DNA of 64,000 nt, taken from contig CM043953.1 in assembly GCA_014529385.2 (NCBI GenBank), positions 73,683,872-73,747,871 of the forward strand. Direction: 5' to 3'. Numbering within the stretch: position 1 is the first letter of the stretch; each line of letters starts with the position of its first letter. Position numbers and translations under genes: made by a program. Shown here piece after piece: positions 33,633 to 45,329 of this stretch. A model generated the notes under the pieces. The model made no database searches. It saw only the letters and a program-made list of their open reading frames with translations, and was not told the origin of the DNA. The stretch is from Adiantum capillus-veneris (Eukaryota; Streptophyta; Polypodiopsida; Polypodiales; Pteridaceae).

Positions 33633-36301
33633 CTAAACCAAAACATCGAGGTAAAGTTTCACAATCCGAGGAGTATCTGCTAGGTCCTCCTCCTCCATCC
33701 ACTTCGCATCAAATGCAGGAAAATTCTTGAACTTAACCAAGAACCGCCTTCGAACTTTACCCTTATTCTTCGTATCCTTATGTGCCAAAATCTGTTCAGG
33801 AACAAGGATCTCCTCGTTTTCTTCCACTTCGGGTTGCTCATCAGGCTCCCCATCATCAGGCACATCACCTTTAAAAGGTTTCAAGAGATTCACATGAAAT
33901 GCATTGTGAATCCTCCAAGTATCTGGCAGTTTCAATCGGAAGGAGACATCATTTATCTTGTCAGTAATCTGGAAAGGTCCGTAGTATCACATACTAAGCT
34001 TTGGAAAAAGCCTCTCCTTTCCCTGTTTCTTTCTTAGGCGTGCCTTCTCAAAAGTAAGAGCACCCAATCATCCTCCTTCAGTTTCCAGTCGCGACGATGG
34101 CGATCCGCTGCCTTTTTCTGTCGTTCTTGAGACTTCTGTAAAGTCTCGCGAACCTTGGCAAAAGCCGTATCCAAATCTCGCGAATATTCATCCGCTTCAA
34201 ATTTCTAATCTTTCGTGCTCTGGAAGGATGGAACCTTCGCAGCAGTTTCAACAATCTCACATGGCGTCTTCCCCGTCGAAGAGTGTATCGTGTTATTGTA
34301 GGCAAATTCCACCAAAGGTAAGTTCTTTTCCCATTGAGTCTTCTGATCCGAGATACAAGACTTCAATAAATCTAAAATCACTGAATTGGCAATCTCAAAT
34401 TGCCCGTCAGTCTGCAAGTGGAACGATGACGAGAACTGCAACCGCGTGCCAATGTTCTCCCAAATTGCCTTCCAAAACAAACTCATAAATCTGGGGTCTC
34501 TGTCGGAGACAATCGTCTCAGGCGTGCCATGTAATCGGAAAATCATCGTGATCATTCTGTATTCTCGGGAGATAAAAAAAAATGAAATCCATTTCAATAT
34601 TTTCCCAGGGGCGGGTGGGTATGGGTAAAGGCTGTAACAATCCCTGTGCCTTATGCCTGTCAAACTTGACCTTCTGGCATACCAAGCAACTGCGCACAAA
34701 CTCTTCCACATCCTTCTTCAGTCTCCGCCAAAAGAAATATCTCTCTACCCTTTCATGGTGGTAGCAATGCCGCGGTGACCCGTAAAAGGTGGACAGTGGC
34801 AATCAGTCATAACCTTTTCCCTCAACGGCTGTGTAACGCACAACATAGTCTTTTCCATCAAGTAGCCTTCCCGAAGGGTGTATCCAGCTACTGTCTCCCC
34901 ATCCCGTATCCGTGTGAAAGTATCTGCAAAACCTGTATCTGTGGCACACTGATCGACCATATCCTCGAAGCTCCTATGATGTATCGCGGAAATAGCCAGA
35001 ACTAACGGTTTCCGAGACAAAGCATCTGCCACCACATTCTTCTGTCCCTGCACATGGACAATCTGGAAGTGGAACTGTGACAAGATGTTCGCCCACCGCA
35101 TCTGTTTTTCCGAAAGCTGCTTCTGTGACAAGAAGTAGCGCAAACTCTGATGGTCTGTAAAGACAATAAAATCCGCTCCGAGTAGGTAATGCCGCCACTG
35201 AGTAAGAGCATGGATAACCGCCAAAAGCTCTTTCTCATAAATCTGTGCTGTCATCTCCGGCCTAGAGAACAAACGGCTCTCATAAGCTATGACATGGCCT
35301 TCTTGCATCAAGACCGCACCCAGACTACGACCACAAGCATCACAATATACTTCGAATGACTTCTGCAAGTCCGGCAAAGTCAAAATAGGTCCCGTAGTCA
35401 ATTTCTCTTTCAATGTCTGAAAGACAGTCACCTCTGTGGGTCCCCACGAAAAAGGTACTCCTTTCTGTGTCAAGATATGCAAAGGGGAAGCAACCTCTGC
35501 AAACTTTCGTATGAACCGCCTGTAGTATGAACATAGTCCCAAGAAGCTTCTAACTTCATGGACATTCCTCAAATCGGGCCAATCACGGATAGTCTCTATC
35601 TTGGCCGGGTCCATTTGCACTCCTGTTGTGTTGCTGACACAATGTGTCCCAAAAAGTGTATCCATGGTAGGAAAAAATTCACTTTTCTTTGCATTAATCA
35701 CTAGCGTGTGATCTCGTAATGCCTAAAAGACTTGAAGCAGATGATCTCGGTGTTCTGCCTCATTCTTCGAGAAAACAATGATGTCGTCAAAGAAAGTGCC
35801 AACAAATAGCCTGTACTCTCGAAAAATCCTGTCCATCATCCGGTTAAATGTCGCAGGAGCATTGGTTAAGCCAAAAGGCATCACCAAAAACTCAAATAAC
35901 CCAAAAGTCGTCCGAAAAGCTGTCTTGTAGACATCTCCTGGCGCTATCCTGATCTGATGATATCCACTCTTCAAGTCAATCCTGCTAAAGCACGAGGATC
36001 CGTGTAACCTGTCGAGTATATCATCGATCCTAGGAATCGGAAATCTGTTCTTGATGGTGATTTCGTTGAGAGTGCTATAATCGATGCACATTCTCCAAGA
36101 TCTGTCTTTCTTCAAAATCAACAACACTGGAGAGCAATACGGTGAAGTACTAAGCTGGACAAGACCCTTTTCCAAGAGGTCTTTCACTGAGTTCATAATC
36201 TTTTCATTCTGTACTCGGCTCACACAATAAGGTGGCCGATTCGGTGGTGTGCTTCCAGATATCAGATCAATGGTATGATCTTCAGGCCCTCTCAAAAGCA
36301 A
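33633..36301 (-). pseudogene. gypsy pol (A4)
   Basis: The same protein regions, stop (35720-35722) and integrase deletion as in A3. RT is at 36301-35723, thumb/RNase H/integrase N-terminus at 35701-34745. A one-base loss in a C run near 34751 (CTACCCTTTC against CTACCCCTTTC in A3) breaks the frame early, so the integrase HHCC region continues in another frame (34802-34518). A base change gives TFTRIRD where A3 has IFTRIRD. The chromodomain is at 33935-33633. Confidence 0.92.
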
Positions 36302-36519
36302 TCGGCATGAGCGTGGAGAAAAAAATCTTGGCGTTCTTTTCTTCAGGTCAAAACATATTCAACTTTTATCCATGGTTCAGTTCTCCCAAAAGAATGAGTA
36401 AGAAAACTGAAGTTCATCAAGTACAATCTCTAAGCCCTTCATTTATCAAAGTCGCTTTCTCGGCCCGGTAGTCAACCACGGCGTAGTTCTTGTGGTACCA
36501 AGGGATCCCGAGTAGAACG

Positions 36520-37514
36520 TCACTCACGTGCCCTGAACACCCCTGTCATTGCAAACGAAGTTTGCCAATGCTCGGTGTAATGGCAACATCCCATCCGGGT
36601 GCCAGTCGAACTACCTCCGCCAGTGGCGTCAGTCTGTCGGGCGCAGTTCCAAATCGAGCCGCCAATTCCAAGTGAAAAGAAGTTGGCCTTGGCTCCTTCA
36701 AAAGAGCTTCCTGATCCTTCACTTTGCCCAAAAAAAAAAACGGCAAAGTTTGTACTTTCATTCATTTGATTCGGTGCAAGTCCCACGCCATGTGGTACCG
36801 GTTCTACTTTTCTATCTGCCTTTTCTGCCACATTTCTCAGTTGCTCTCGAACTCTCAGACCTGTCGTCGTCTTTATCATTCTGTTCTTTCTGTGCCTTAT
36901 CAGGGCACTTTGCGGAAATATGTCCATGTTCCCCGCATCCAAAGCACTTCCCCTCTCTGATGAAGCGAGCTGTCTCCTCAGGAGTAAGCTTGGGTCGTGC
37001 ATCCTTTTTTTTTTCCCTCTGGGTTGCTCTTTTTCATTCTACTTTCATTCCCAGAAGTCTGTTCGGCTCGTTGTGTCATGGCCTCATCTGTGGGGTAGGT
37101 CAGACTGCCAGAGTGAATGGCAAAGCCCCGCTTTGCATGACTCATCAACTCCTGAATAGAAGCTGACTTCTGTTCCAAGCAGTGATCTCGGATCTCTGTA
37201 GGTAGACCCAAGGTATATTTCTTGGAGGTAGAAGGTTTCTTGAGAGCGGGTTTCGGGAGTGGTGTTGTGGTTCTCTGCCACTCCATCTGTACCTCTTCCA
37301 AAGAGGTCTGGTTCATATATTTTGCCATCTTCGCTTCCTTGGCAAAATTGAGCATCATCATTGTTGCATCGCTGATCAACTGGCGACGCTCCATCTCTCT
37401 TTGCTCCGCCTGAGTAGGCCGAGGCGGGCCATACTCTCTGCCTGAATCTTCGTTGTGATCCCAGCCCGCATCTCCAGATGCAGAGGGAGTCGACTGATCA
37501 TTGCCTGAAGCCAT
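36520..37514 (-). pseudogene. gypsy gag-protease, internally deleted (A4)
   Basis: Same start (MASGNDQ at 37514), same capsid deletion and same zinc knuckle as A3. No difference from A3 was noticed by eye in this part. Confidence 0.85.
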
Positions 37515-37572
37515 AGGTGCCGCGGAAAAAAAATTCGGAGATTGGATTTCCCGTAGAAGAGAAATCGGCCGT

Positions 37573-37584
37573 GCTCTGATACCA
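37573..37584 (-). other. primer-binding site of A4
   Basis: Minus strand TGGTATCAGAGC next to the outer right LTR. Confidence 0.9.
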
Positions 37585-37585
37585 C

Positions 37586-38141
37586 TGTAACAAACTTGGA
37601 CACTCCAAGTCAAGAATCAACCGCGACAGCACCAAATAACCACTTCAAAACAATTCACAGATCACAATAGATTTGCACTGGCCCGGCGGAGTTCCGTGCC
37701 TAGAGATATTGGCCCCAAAGACTGGCGCCCCTTTCGGTATTTCTTTTTGTATTAATCAATCATCAAAGTACAAGAGAGCGGTTAGGGTTTCACTCTCAGA
37801 CTCTGCGTCCAGATGCTCTGAGAAGTGAGGCCCTCACCACTAATTTAAAGGTTACAAGGGATGCCCAAAAGCAGAGCCCCAAAAGCTTTTAAAATCAAAA
37901 GCATCAGTTCTCTCTCTCTCTTAGAGAGTCTTTTCTCTTTTTTTTAATAAAAAAAAGCAAAAGCAAAATTCGCGTCGCTCATCGTTTTCCAAAAAAAAAA
38001 AAATTTTTTTTTTTTTTTAATAATCCGCCTCCGCGATTTCCGGAATTTAGGGTTTTTGGCAAAATTAGGGTTTGCAGGAATTTTAGGGTTTCTGGCAGAA
38101 ATTAGGGTTTCTGCTATCCGCCACGTCATCACTTTGTGACA
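37586..38141 (-). repeat. outer right LTR of the array (5' LTR of A4)
   Basis: 556 bp. It differs from the central LTR at GGCAAAATTAGGG (one A fewer) near 38060 and CTGCTATCC for CTGCTGTCC near 38115. CCAAC follows at 38142. Confidence 0.94.
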
Positions 38142-38146
38142 CCAAC

Positions 38147-39186
38147 CGCAGCTTCGAAAGAGTATGAAGGTGTATCCGCATGATACTCTTCAGAGGATGA
38201 TGGAGTCAGCAATCATTGCTGAGGATTTGCACTCAACTGGGACGCCCAGAAAGATGGAGCATAGCACTTACCGTGCCAGACAAAGAGGGGTCTACGATGA
38301 TCAAGGGGGCCAAGGAAGAAAACGTCCTCCATCTAGAGACGATGATCATTCTAAGAAGCGAGAGGGCACTGGCAAGCGAACTAAGTACCTTTCTCCTACT
38401 CAACTTCAAACTTTCAGAGAGGAAGGAAGATGCTTCTACTGTGGCGAGAAAGGACATATGAAACCGGACCGCCCGCTAAAGCAGCAACGGCAAGAGCAAG
38501 CCTCTACGAGGCAAGAGAAAGCAAGGAAGGAATCCGCACCACCAAGCTCGAACTCCATTCCAGATGTTCAAGGAAACACAGAAATGGAGAAAGGGAAGCG
38601 TCAACTTCTGAAGGGCTGGGGGTCTTTGAACAACCAGCGAGTACTGATTCTTTATGATCCAGGGTCCACGGATAACTTCATCTCCCTGGATACTGCGGAA
38701 CGTTTGTGCCTCACACCGGCTCAGCTTGGCACACCGGTTACATCCGGATCGGCATTCGAGGGGTTGACAACCAATGCAACTCCCGTGCAAGGACAACTCA
38801 ATCTTCGGATTGGCGAGTACAAGGACCGCGAATCATTTTTGATGGCACCCATCGAGGGATGTGATATCATCTTGGGTATGCCATGGCACTTCCACACGAC
38901 ACCTATTCCCGATTATGTGGAAAAGACCCTCACTTTTGATCATGGGGGTAAGAAAATAAAGATTCAAGTTGATGCAGGAGATTGGCAGTTCCCAATTGTA
39001 AGCCATATCTCCGTTAAGAAAGAAATGAAGAAGTGTGTTTCTGCTTACTTGATTTTTGCACGTGAGGATAAAACTAGTAGGGACTCTCCCTCTAGTCTGG
39101 AAATTAAGCGTCTTCAATTTATTGAAAAGTACAAGGATTGTTTCATGGAAACACTTCCTGATGAACTCCCTCCGGTACGCCCGTAA
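38147..39186 (+). pseudogene. gypsy gag C-terminus and protease (C)
   Basis: Continues the gag frame broken at 27353. The zinc knuckle reads CFYCGEKGHMKPDR (about 38434-38475): the last Cys has become Arg. The protease follows: LYDPGSTDNFISL (about 38650-38688) stands where Asp-Ser-Gly-Ser/Thr is expected, so Ser is Pro; DIILGMPWHF is the conserved C-terminal block. The frame is open from 38164 to the TAA at 39184-39186, then goes on into RT in the same frame. Confidence 0.87.
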
Positions 39187-41947
39187 GATCACCGCATAGA
39201 TCTCATACCGGGTAGCTCGCCTCCCAATCAACCCCCTTATCGGGTAAGTCTTGTTCAGCAAGAGGAAATTTTGAAGCAAGTCAACGAGCTTCTAGAGAAA
39301 GGGTTAGTACGGCCAAGTGCTTCACCCTACTGCTCTCCAGTTCTACTGGTGCAGAAGAAAGATGGCACGTTTCGAATGTGCATAGACTATCGGTCTTTAA
39401 ACAAGATCACAATCAAGAATCTCTTTCCGATCCCTCGGATTGATGATATACTTGATAAGTTGCAGGGTGCAAGTGTCTTTAGTCGCATAGACTTAAAGAG
39501 TGGGTATCATTAGATACGGATCGCCCCTGAGGATGTCCATAAGACTGCTTTCCGCACAACCTTTGGACTATATGAATTCTTGGTAATGCCTTTCGGCGTG
39601 ACTAATGCTCCTGCGACGTTCAATCGCATGATGGACCGCATTTTCAGCGCGTATCGAGCTTTTACGGGAGTGTTCTTTGACGACATACTCATCTTCTCTA
39701 AATCAGAAGAGGAACATCAGAAGCACTTGGACTTAGTGTTTCAAGAATTGCGAAAGCATGAGTTGCATGTGAATGCAAAGAAGAGCGAGTTCTTTCTCTC
39801 AGAGATACACTATCTCGGCCATATAGTCTCTCACAATCAAGTGAGTATGGATCTTGCCAAGATCCGAGTGGTAGAAGATTGGCCTATTCCCACTACGGTA
39901 CATGATGTACGTAGTTTCCTGGGATTATGTTCGTATTATCGAAGGTTTGTCCGAGGATTTGCCCATGTAGCAGGACCACTTCATGATTTGACAAAGAAAA
40001 AGATTCCTTTCAGATGGGGATAGAGACAACAAGGAGCTTTTGATCGGCTCAAGTACTTGCTAAGCCATGGACCTATTTTGATAGTGCCTGACTTAAGGAA
40101 ACCATTTGAGGTTCACTGCGATGCTTCAGGCGATTGCATCGGAGTAGTGTTAAACCAAGAAGGCCATGCAGTGGCTTATGAAAGCAGACGGCTTAAGGAT
40201 GCAGAGTTGCATGCATCAATCTACGAAAAGGAACTCTCGGCTGTGATTCACGCCTTATCCAACTGGAAGCACTATCTTCTAGGAGCAGATTTTGTGATCA
40301 AGACTGATCACCAGAGTTTGCGGTATTTTTTTTACGCAACGGAAACTATCTGAGAAGCAAATGAGGTGGGCAAACTTTTTGTCTATGTTTCACTTCCAGA
40401 TCCTTCACACGGCTGGGAGTAAGAATGTGGTTGCAGACGCATTGTCTAGGCGGCCAAGGGTGAACGCTATCACTTCGGTGTATCACCAAGAATTAGAAGC
40501 ACTACCGGATTTGTATCCGAATGATCCAGACTTCTCCACCATTTGGGAAAAGCTACATCGTGGAGAGAATGAGTTTCCCTATTCCATTCGGGACGGTTAT
40601 CTCTACCACCATCAGGCCATATGTGTGGCGGAACCATTAAGAAAGAAGATCATGGATGAAGCACACGCTTCGCCTTATGCGGGTCATCGGGGTATTCTCC
40701 CTACGACCTTAGCAATGGAAAGATATTTCTTTTGGCCTAGCCTTAAAGCAGACATTGATAAGTATGTCAGGGAATGCTTGGTTTGCCAAAAAGTGAAGTA
40801 TGATCGGCATAAGACGCCTGGGTTGCTACAACCATTGCCTGTGCCTAATGAACCTTGGGAAAGTATTGCCATGGACTTCATCATGGACCTCCCTAGAACT
40901 TAGACTGGAAATGACGCGATCTGGACCATTGTGGACCGGTTTAGCAAGCAAGCACACTTTATGCCAGTCAAGAAAACGATCAAAGTAGATCATATGGCTA
41001 GGGTCTTTCTAGCACAGATCTTTAAGCATCATGGAATGCCTAAGTCTATTGTGAGCGATTGAGATCCTCGCATGACAGGAAATTTTTGGCGTGCCTTGAT
41101 GGATAATCTTGGTACAAAGCTGAATTTTTCATCTGCCTACCATCCTCAAACGGACGGGCAAAGTGAGATAGCCAATTCCACAGTATTGGACATGTTAAAA
41201 GCTTATGTGTCAGACCGGCAATCTGACTGGGAGAAATATTTGCCTCTTGTCGAGTATGCGTATAACAATACCATACACTCATCGACGGGGAAAGCACCTT
41301 TTGAGATTCTCTATGGTAAGCCTTTGCTTCCACCCATCCTTTTAACTAAGGATAAGATCTTTGCAGCAGATGAGTTTGTCCGGGATTTGGACACCGCCTA
41401 CGGGCAAGTTAGGAGAGCTATTCTACGCTCTCAGGAAAAGCATAAGAAAGCTGCAGACAAGCACAGAAGGAATCTAGACTTAATAGTCGGACAGTTAGTC
41501 TTACTCAAGTTTGAGAAGGCAAGACTTAAGAAACAAGCGTCTCATAAGGGGAAGGTGGTAAAACTTTCTACCCGTTACTATGGGCCGTTTAAGATCACTG
41601 AGCGAGTGAATGATGTCACCTTCCGATTAGAGCTACCGCTTAATTGGAAGATCCATAATGCTTTCCATGTCAGTTAACTCCGGCCGTATGTGGGACCGCC
41701 TCCAAGCCAGCCTAGTGCTGAGGAACCTCCTGAGGTTGAGGAAACAGAAGAAATATTCCAACCGGAGCAGATAGTAAGTCATCAGGAGCGGCCTCTCAAA
41801 TCCAGAAAGATAACACGGAAGTATTTGGTTAAGTTTAAGAACTACTCGAATCTAGATGCTCAATGGATGACGCAGGAGGAATTAGCAGCTTATCCCGAGA
41901 TACTGGGGGTATATGTCCAAGCACTACAGTTGAGGTCAACTGTTTAG
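39187..41947 (+). pseudogene. gypsy pol: RT, RNase H, integrase, chromodomain (C)
   Basis: [22 protein letters not shown], catalytic FFDD (GVFFDDILIFS, about 39670). RNase H: VHCDASGDCIGVVL, YEKELSAVIHAL, TDHQSLRYFF. Integrase: HHCC (YAGHRG, CLVCQKVK), MDFIMDLP, SIVSD, TDGQSEIANST. Chromodomain: YLVKFKNYSNLDAQW (about 41820-41865). Stops: 39511 TAG, 40021 TAG, 40901 TAG, 41060 TGA, 41675 TAA, plus one frameshift in a T run near 40327. Apart from these it reads through in two frames to the TAA at 41945, so decay is mostly point changes. Confidence 0.93.
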
Positions 41948-41948
41948 A

Positions 41949-41959
41949 AGCCAGAGGGA
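41949..41959 (+). other. polypurine tract of C
   Basis: AGCCAGAGGGA immediately before the 3' LTR start; the plus-strand priming site. Confidence 0.75.
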
Positions 41960-43212
41960 TGTTGCTAATCGGACTATTTTCTTATTTTTAATGATTAATT
42001 TAAAAAAAAAGGATATTTTATTATGTGCACTAAGAACTGTTAAAAGATTATAGCTACAGGAACTGCCATCAGGAACGGACAACTCTGATGTGTCATTTGA
42101 TGGGTGACGATAAACATCGCGAAGGAGTTTCCGTAAGTTCGGTGGAATGGGCCGGGTTACGAGTGCCCCTGATGCGTCACATGATGGGTGACGAGTGCAT
42201 TAGTAAGGGGGCATCCCGTAGGCTAAGGAGGAAATCCGAACTGAGTAAGAAAATATGCGTAAGAACGCAAGCACAAGAATAAAGATGGGTTCAATGAAGC
42301 TTTTTACGAAAAGCAGGAACAATCGCGGGAAGGCAGACGCTTTCCCGGGTGGAATCTATGTTTGCATTGCATTCGTGCATGTGGTTGCATCCAGGGACGC
42401 CTGGGAAGTGTTGTTAAATGCATTGGTTTTAACTTATAAGGTTTTATTGAGTTTTTGGGTAGGTTCAGACCAATTTTAAAATATGCCGACCGCCCACTTA
42501 ATAAGTGGGCAGCCACTTAGAAGATAAAGCAACAAAACCAGCCAGCGAATTCTCTCTCCCTATTTCGGGTAGAACATCGCCCAAAAAAAAACGGCCGCGA
42601 TCTCTACGCGAGCAGTTATTCGTGCCATGGCCAGGGAGCAATAAAAGCACCACATGCCCTCACTCACGGGGGGTACCAACATCAGCAAGAGAAGACTCTG
42701 CCGCAAGAGATCGCGAGACTACGAAGCACGGAAGTCGCTTTTCCCGCGCAAGAGCGACAGGTATCTATTGTGGATTCGCCATACAAATTGTTGTCGCGTG
42801 TTTGTGTGGTTTGTTTTGCAGGAATCTCCCGTCTTACGGGAAGGCCCTTCACGGGAAGTACGGCTTCACGCCTAAGTCCCTTACGGGAAAGTACGGCTTC
42901 ACGCCTAAGTCCCTTATGGGAAAGTACGGCTTCGCGCCTAAGTCCCTTACGGGAAGGACGGCCTTGTGCCCAAGCCCTTTACGGGAAAGCACGACCCTCG
43001 GGTCTAAGATTACAGAACGGAGGGGTTTCCTCGAGTTCTCGTGCTTGTATAAGAATTCTCCCTGAATAAAAGAATACTCTTAACGAGGGGGGGGGGACCA
43101 GCCCATCTTCTGGTCCCCAATACTGGGTCGATCTTCTCCCTTCTCACATGTTTTCAAAGAATTATAATTTTCAGATTTTCTAAGTGCTCGTGTACGCTCC
43201 CGTTTTGTGACA
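41960..43212 (+). repeat. 3' LTR of C
   Basis: TGTTGCTAATCGG...GTTTTGTGACA, 1253 bp. It matches the 5' LTR closely, but has GCCAGCGAATTCTCTC (about 42541) where the 5' LTR has a long poly-A run, and scattered single changes. CTGCC follows at 43213-43217. Confidence 0.94.
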
Positions 43213-43217
43213 CTGCC

Positions 43218-43238
43218 CCATGTCATCACTTTGTGACA
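43218..43238 (-). repeat. start of the element G LTR (small part)
   Basis: Plus strand CCATGTCATCACTTTGTGACA, the reverse of TGTCACAAAGTGATGACATG. This is the opening of a family A-like LTR on the minus strand, cut by element C. See 24072-25171 for the rest. Confidence 0.45.
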
Positions 43239-44068
43239 CACTATCAATTTGAAGTCCAAGACCGGCAAGGCCTGCCTATCTAGCGGCAAAGGCCTAGGTC
43301 GTTCAGCCATCAAGAAGACCCTACATCAAAAGTGGAAAATGAGGAAAACCTAAAAATAGGGACATGAACAAAAAAGTGTCTGACCGGCCAAAGTAGCCTC
43401 GTTCAGACCAGATGCAACCTACAATGCCATGCATGTGGGTGGCCAGCCCAAGAACACACTGACCGTACAAGTATGCCCAGCCCTAAGTGAAGCAACAGTG
43501 GTGAAACTCTTAACACCACTCCACTCTTTTGTCTAAGATTCATGACAGATTGGGATAGAGTCAACCATTTTGTTTCTAACATTTTGGGGTTACTGATGTG
43601 CTAACAATACTGTCTTTGATGACTGCTATATGATATTACATAGATTGTTTACCATAATATGTGATGTTATGGTTGGAATTCAAAGAAAGTGATTTACATG
43701 TTTGAAATAGACTTATCCGGATACGCAAGTCTTGCTAACAATATTGTGCTTGATGACTGCCATATGGTATGCACATAGATTGTTTACCATGATATGTGAT
43801 GTTATAGTTGGAATTTCAAGAAAGTGATTTACATGTTTGAAATAGACTTATCGGACATGCAATTCTTGCTAACATGCTCACAAAATTTCCCTATGCTCTA
43901 TGGGGCAAGGTGCCGTGTGATGGTGTCCAAGCCCCAACTCTCACGTCACCTTCATCCCTCTCTCATGAAGGATTCCTCTCTCTTTGGACAACACGTGGAA
44001 ATAGTGCTTTTTCTTCGGTAGAGCAAGACAATTAGCAACTTAATGCACTCCTCGTTCATTGCTCTAGG
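43239..44068. other. non-coding region with 134-bp duplication
   Basis: No gene is recognisable. 43600-43867 is two tandem copies of a 134-bp unit starting GCTAACAATACTGTCTTTGA, with a start of a third. The stretch 43430-43490 resembles 24850-24910 (GGTGGCCAGCCC...), suggesting another dispersed repeat. Confidence 0.5.
43600..43867. repeat. 134-bp tandem duplication
   Basis: Copies start at 43600 and 43734 (GCTAACAATACTG and GCTAACAATATTG), with some ten differences; the third start is at 43868. Confidence 0.8.
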
Positions 44069-44232
44069 CGGGTTTCAAGCCCTTGTTGTTGTGTCTAACC
44101 CGTGTGGGAAACTACCCTGTCACAAACTGATGCACACCACCCTTTAATCTCGAGCTTTGCATGGTAAAAGGTGTGGTTAATATTAGTCTAGCTATTCTAT
44201 TTGTTTAAATGGTTTTCAAATCAAATATAGCG

Positions 44233-44283
<51 letters not shown>

Positions 44284-44350
44284 TGCTTCAAGCTTGCTCT
44301 CCTACCATGGCTTACCTTCAACTACACCAACCATAGCCACAAACCTAACA
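44069..44350 (+). repeat. 5' LTR of F
   Basis: GGGTTTCAAGCCCTTG...AACCTAACA. The first few bases (TGTT) seen in the 3' LTR are missing. A (TC)n run at 44239-44276 is much longer than in the 3' LTR. Confidence 0.82.
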
Positions 44351-44351
44351 G

Positions 44352-44363
44352 TGGTATCAGAGC
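44352..44363 (+). other. primer-binding site of F
   Basis: TGGTATCAGAGC one base after the LTR end. Confidence 0.88.
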
Positions 44364-45083
44364 CCGGTGGGGGTAGCATATCAAGACGCTATCAATTCGT
44401 AGGCGGCGGCTACAACAGCAAAATTAAGGGGTGGCTAAGGCCTCGGCTGCAACAGACGTTAACATTGGTAATTTTTTCCCCTACAGTGTACACGCTAGCG
44501 GTGTTCTAAAACGTTGTCAAAATTGCTTTGGTGGTCTTATCGGCGACAAGGTGAAGGCATCAGGCATCGTTTCGCTACCAGATGCCGTTGTATGCTAGCG
44601 TTTCAAAACGTTGTACAGGTGGCAAGAACTGTGTACACTACTGTGGAGGTTGCTGGGCGGTGTTCCCAACGCTGTTGGCTGTTTTGCAAATTTTCTTGCA
44701 TTTCAAAATGCTATCAGCAGAGGTATCTTTATAAGGTTTCCTTGCAGCAAAAGGCATGCAGCTCTTCAGTTGAATTTTGAAAGTCAAATTAATTAAAGGA
44801 TGAGACATGAGGGCTTATCTTACGCCACTTATTACAGCTGTGAAGCTGAAAGAACAAGCTCATACGACTCCTGAAAATGTTATACACAGGATTGTTACGA
44901 GCAAAGAAAACAATTTAGCATAGATGAGGACAGATATTGGAAATGCTCAACAAATTCTTCGAGGATTTGGGATCCAAGATTGATACAATTTGCAAGGAAG
45001 CAAGATTGGATAGTCTCTTTCAGCTGGATTTGGGCTTTCTGGTTTCAAAGAGTTGTAGTACTCTTCAGAGGTCCTTTAGTCAA

Positions 45084-45284
45084 ATGGTCCTAGCCAAAAG
45101 TCACGTCCTCTAGTTTCTTTATGTTGCCGTAGTCAAGAAATCTTTTGCGGGTTATAGACACTGCCCCCAAAGAAAGTGGTAAGACCTCCCATATTTGTCG
45201 GTTTTGGCTGAGTTTTTGTTGTCCCACTCAATTGTTGTCCAAAGGAAGTACACACACCCCGATGTTGTTGTTGTTTGGTGTGTT

Positions 45285-45329
<45 letters not shown>

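Larger units (their letters stand above)
27354..38141 (-). mobile_element. tandem gypsy array A3+A4: LTR-int-LTR-int-LTR
   Basis: Two family A elements in the same direction share the central LTR. CCAAC at 27349-27353 and 38142-38146 is the only target duplication, at the outer ends. LTRs: 27354-27909, 32470-33026, 37586-38141 (556, 557, 556 bp). Internal regions: 27910-32469 (4560 bp) and 33027-37585 (4559 bp), nearly identical. Both share the same stops, an ~860-bp gag deletion and the 101-bp integrase deletion relative to A2. The structure suggests unequal recombination between LTRs after one insertion, integration of a tandem DNA copy, or an assembly error. Confidence 0.95.
25172..43212 (+). 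mobile_element. Ty3/gypsy chromovirus C, split by the A3/A4 array
   Basis: TSD CTGCC at 25167-25171 and 43213-43217 flanks LTRs of 1232 and 1253 bp. Its own sequence, without the insert, is about 7.2 kb. Gag is interrupted at 27353; across the cut, after removal of the insert and one CCAAC, the frame continues. Protein order is gag-PR-RT-RH-IN-chromodomain. Stops at seven or more places make it inactive. It is only distantly related to family A in protein sequence. Confidence 0.96.

Noticed and set aside
42505..43065. 186-codon plus frame (and 25808-26251)
   Set aside because: It lies in the C LTRs and is produced by the 37-bp tandem repeat; no known protein.
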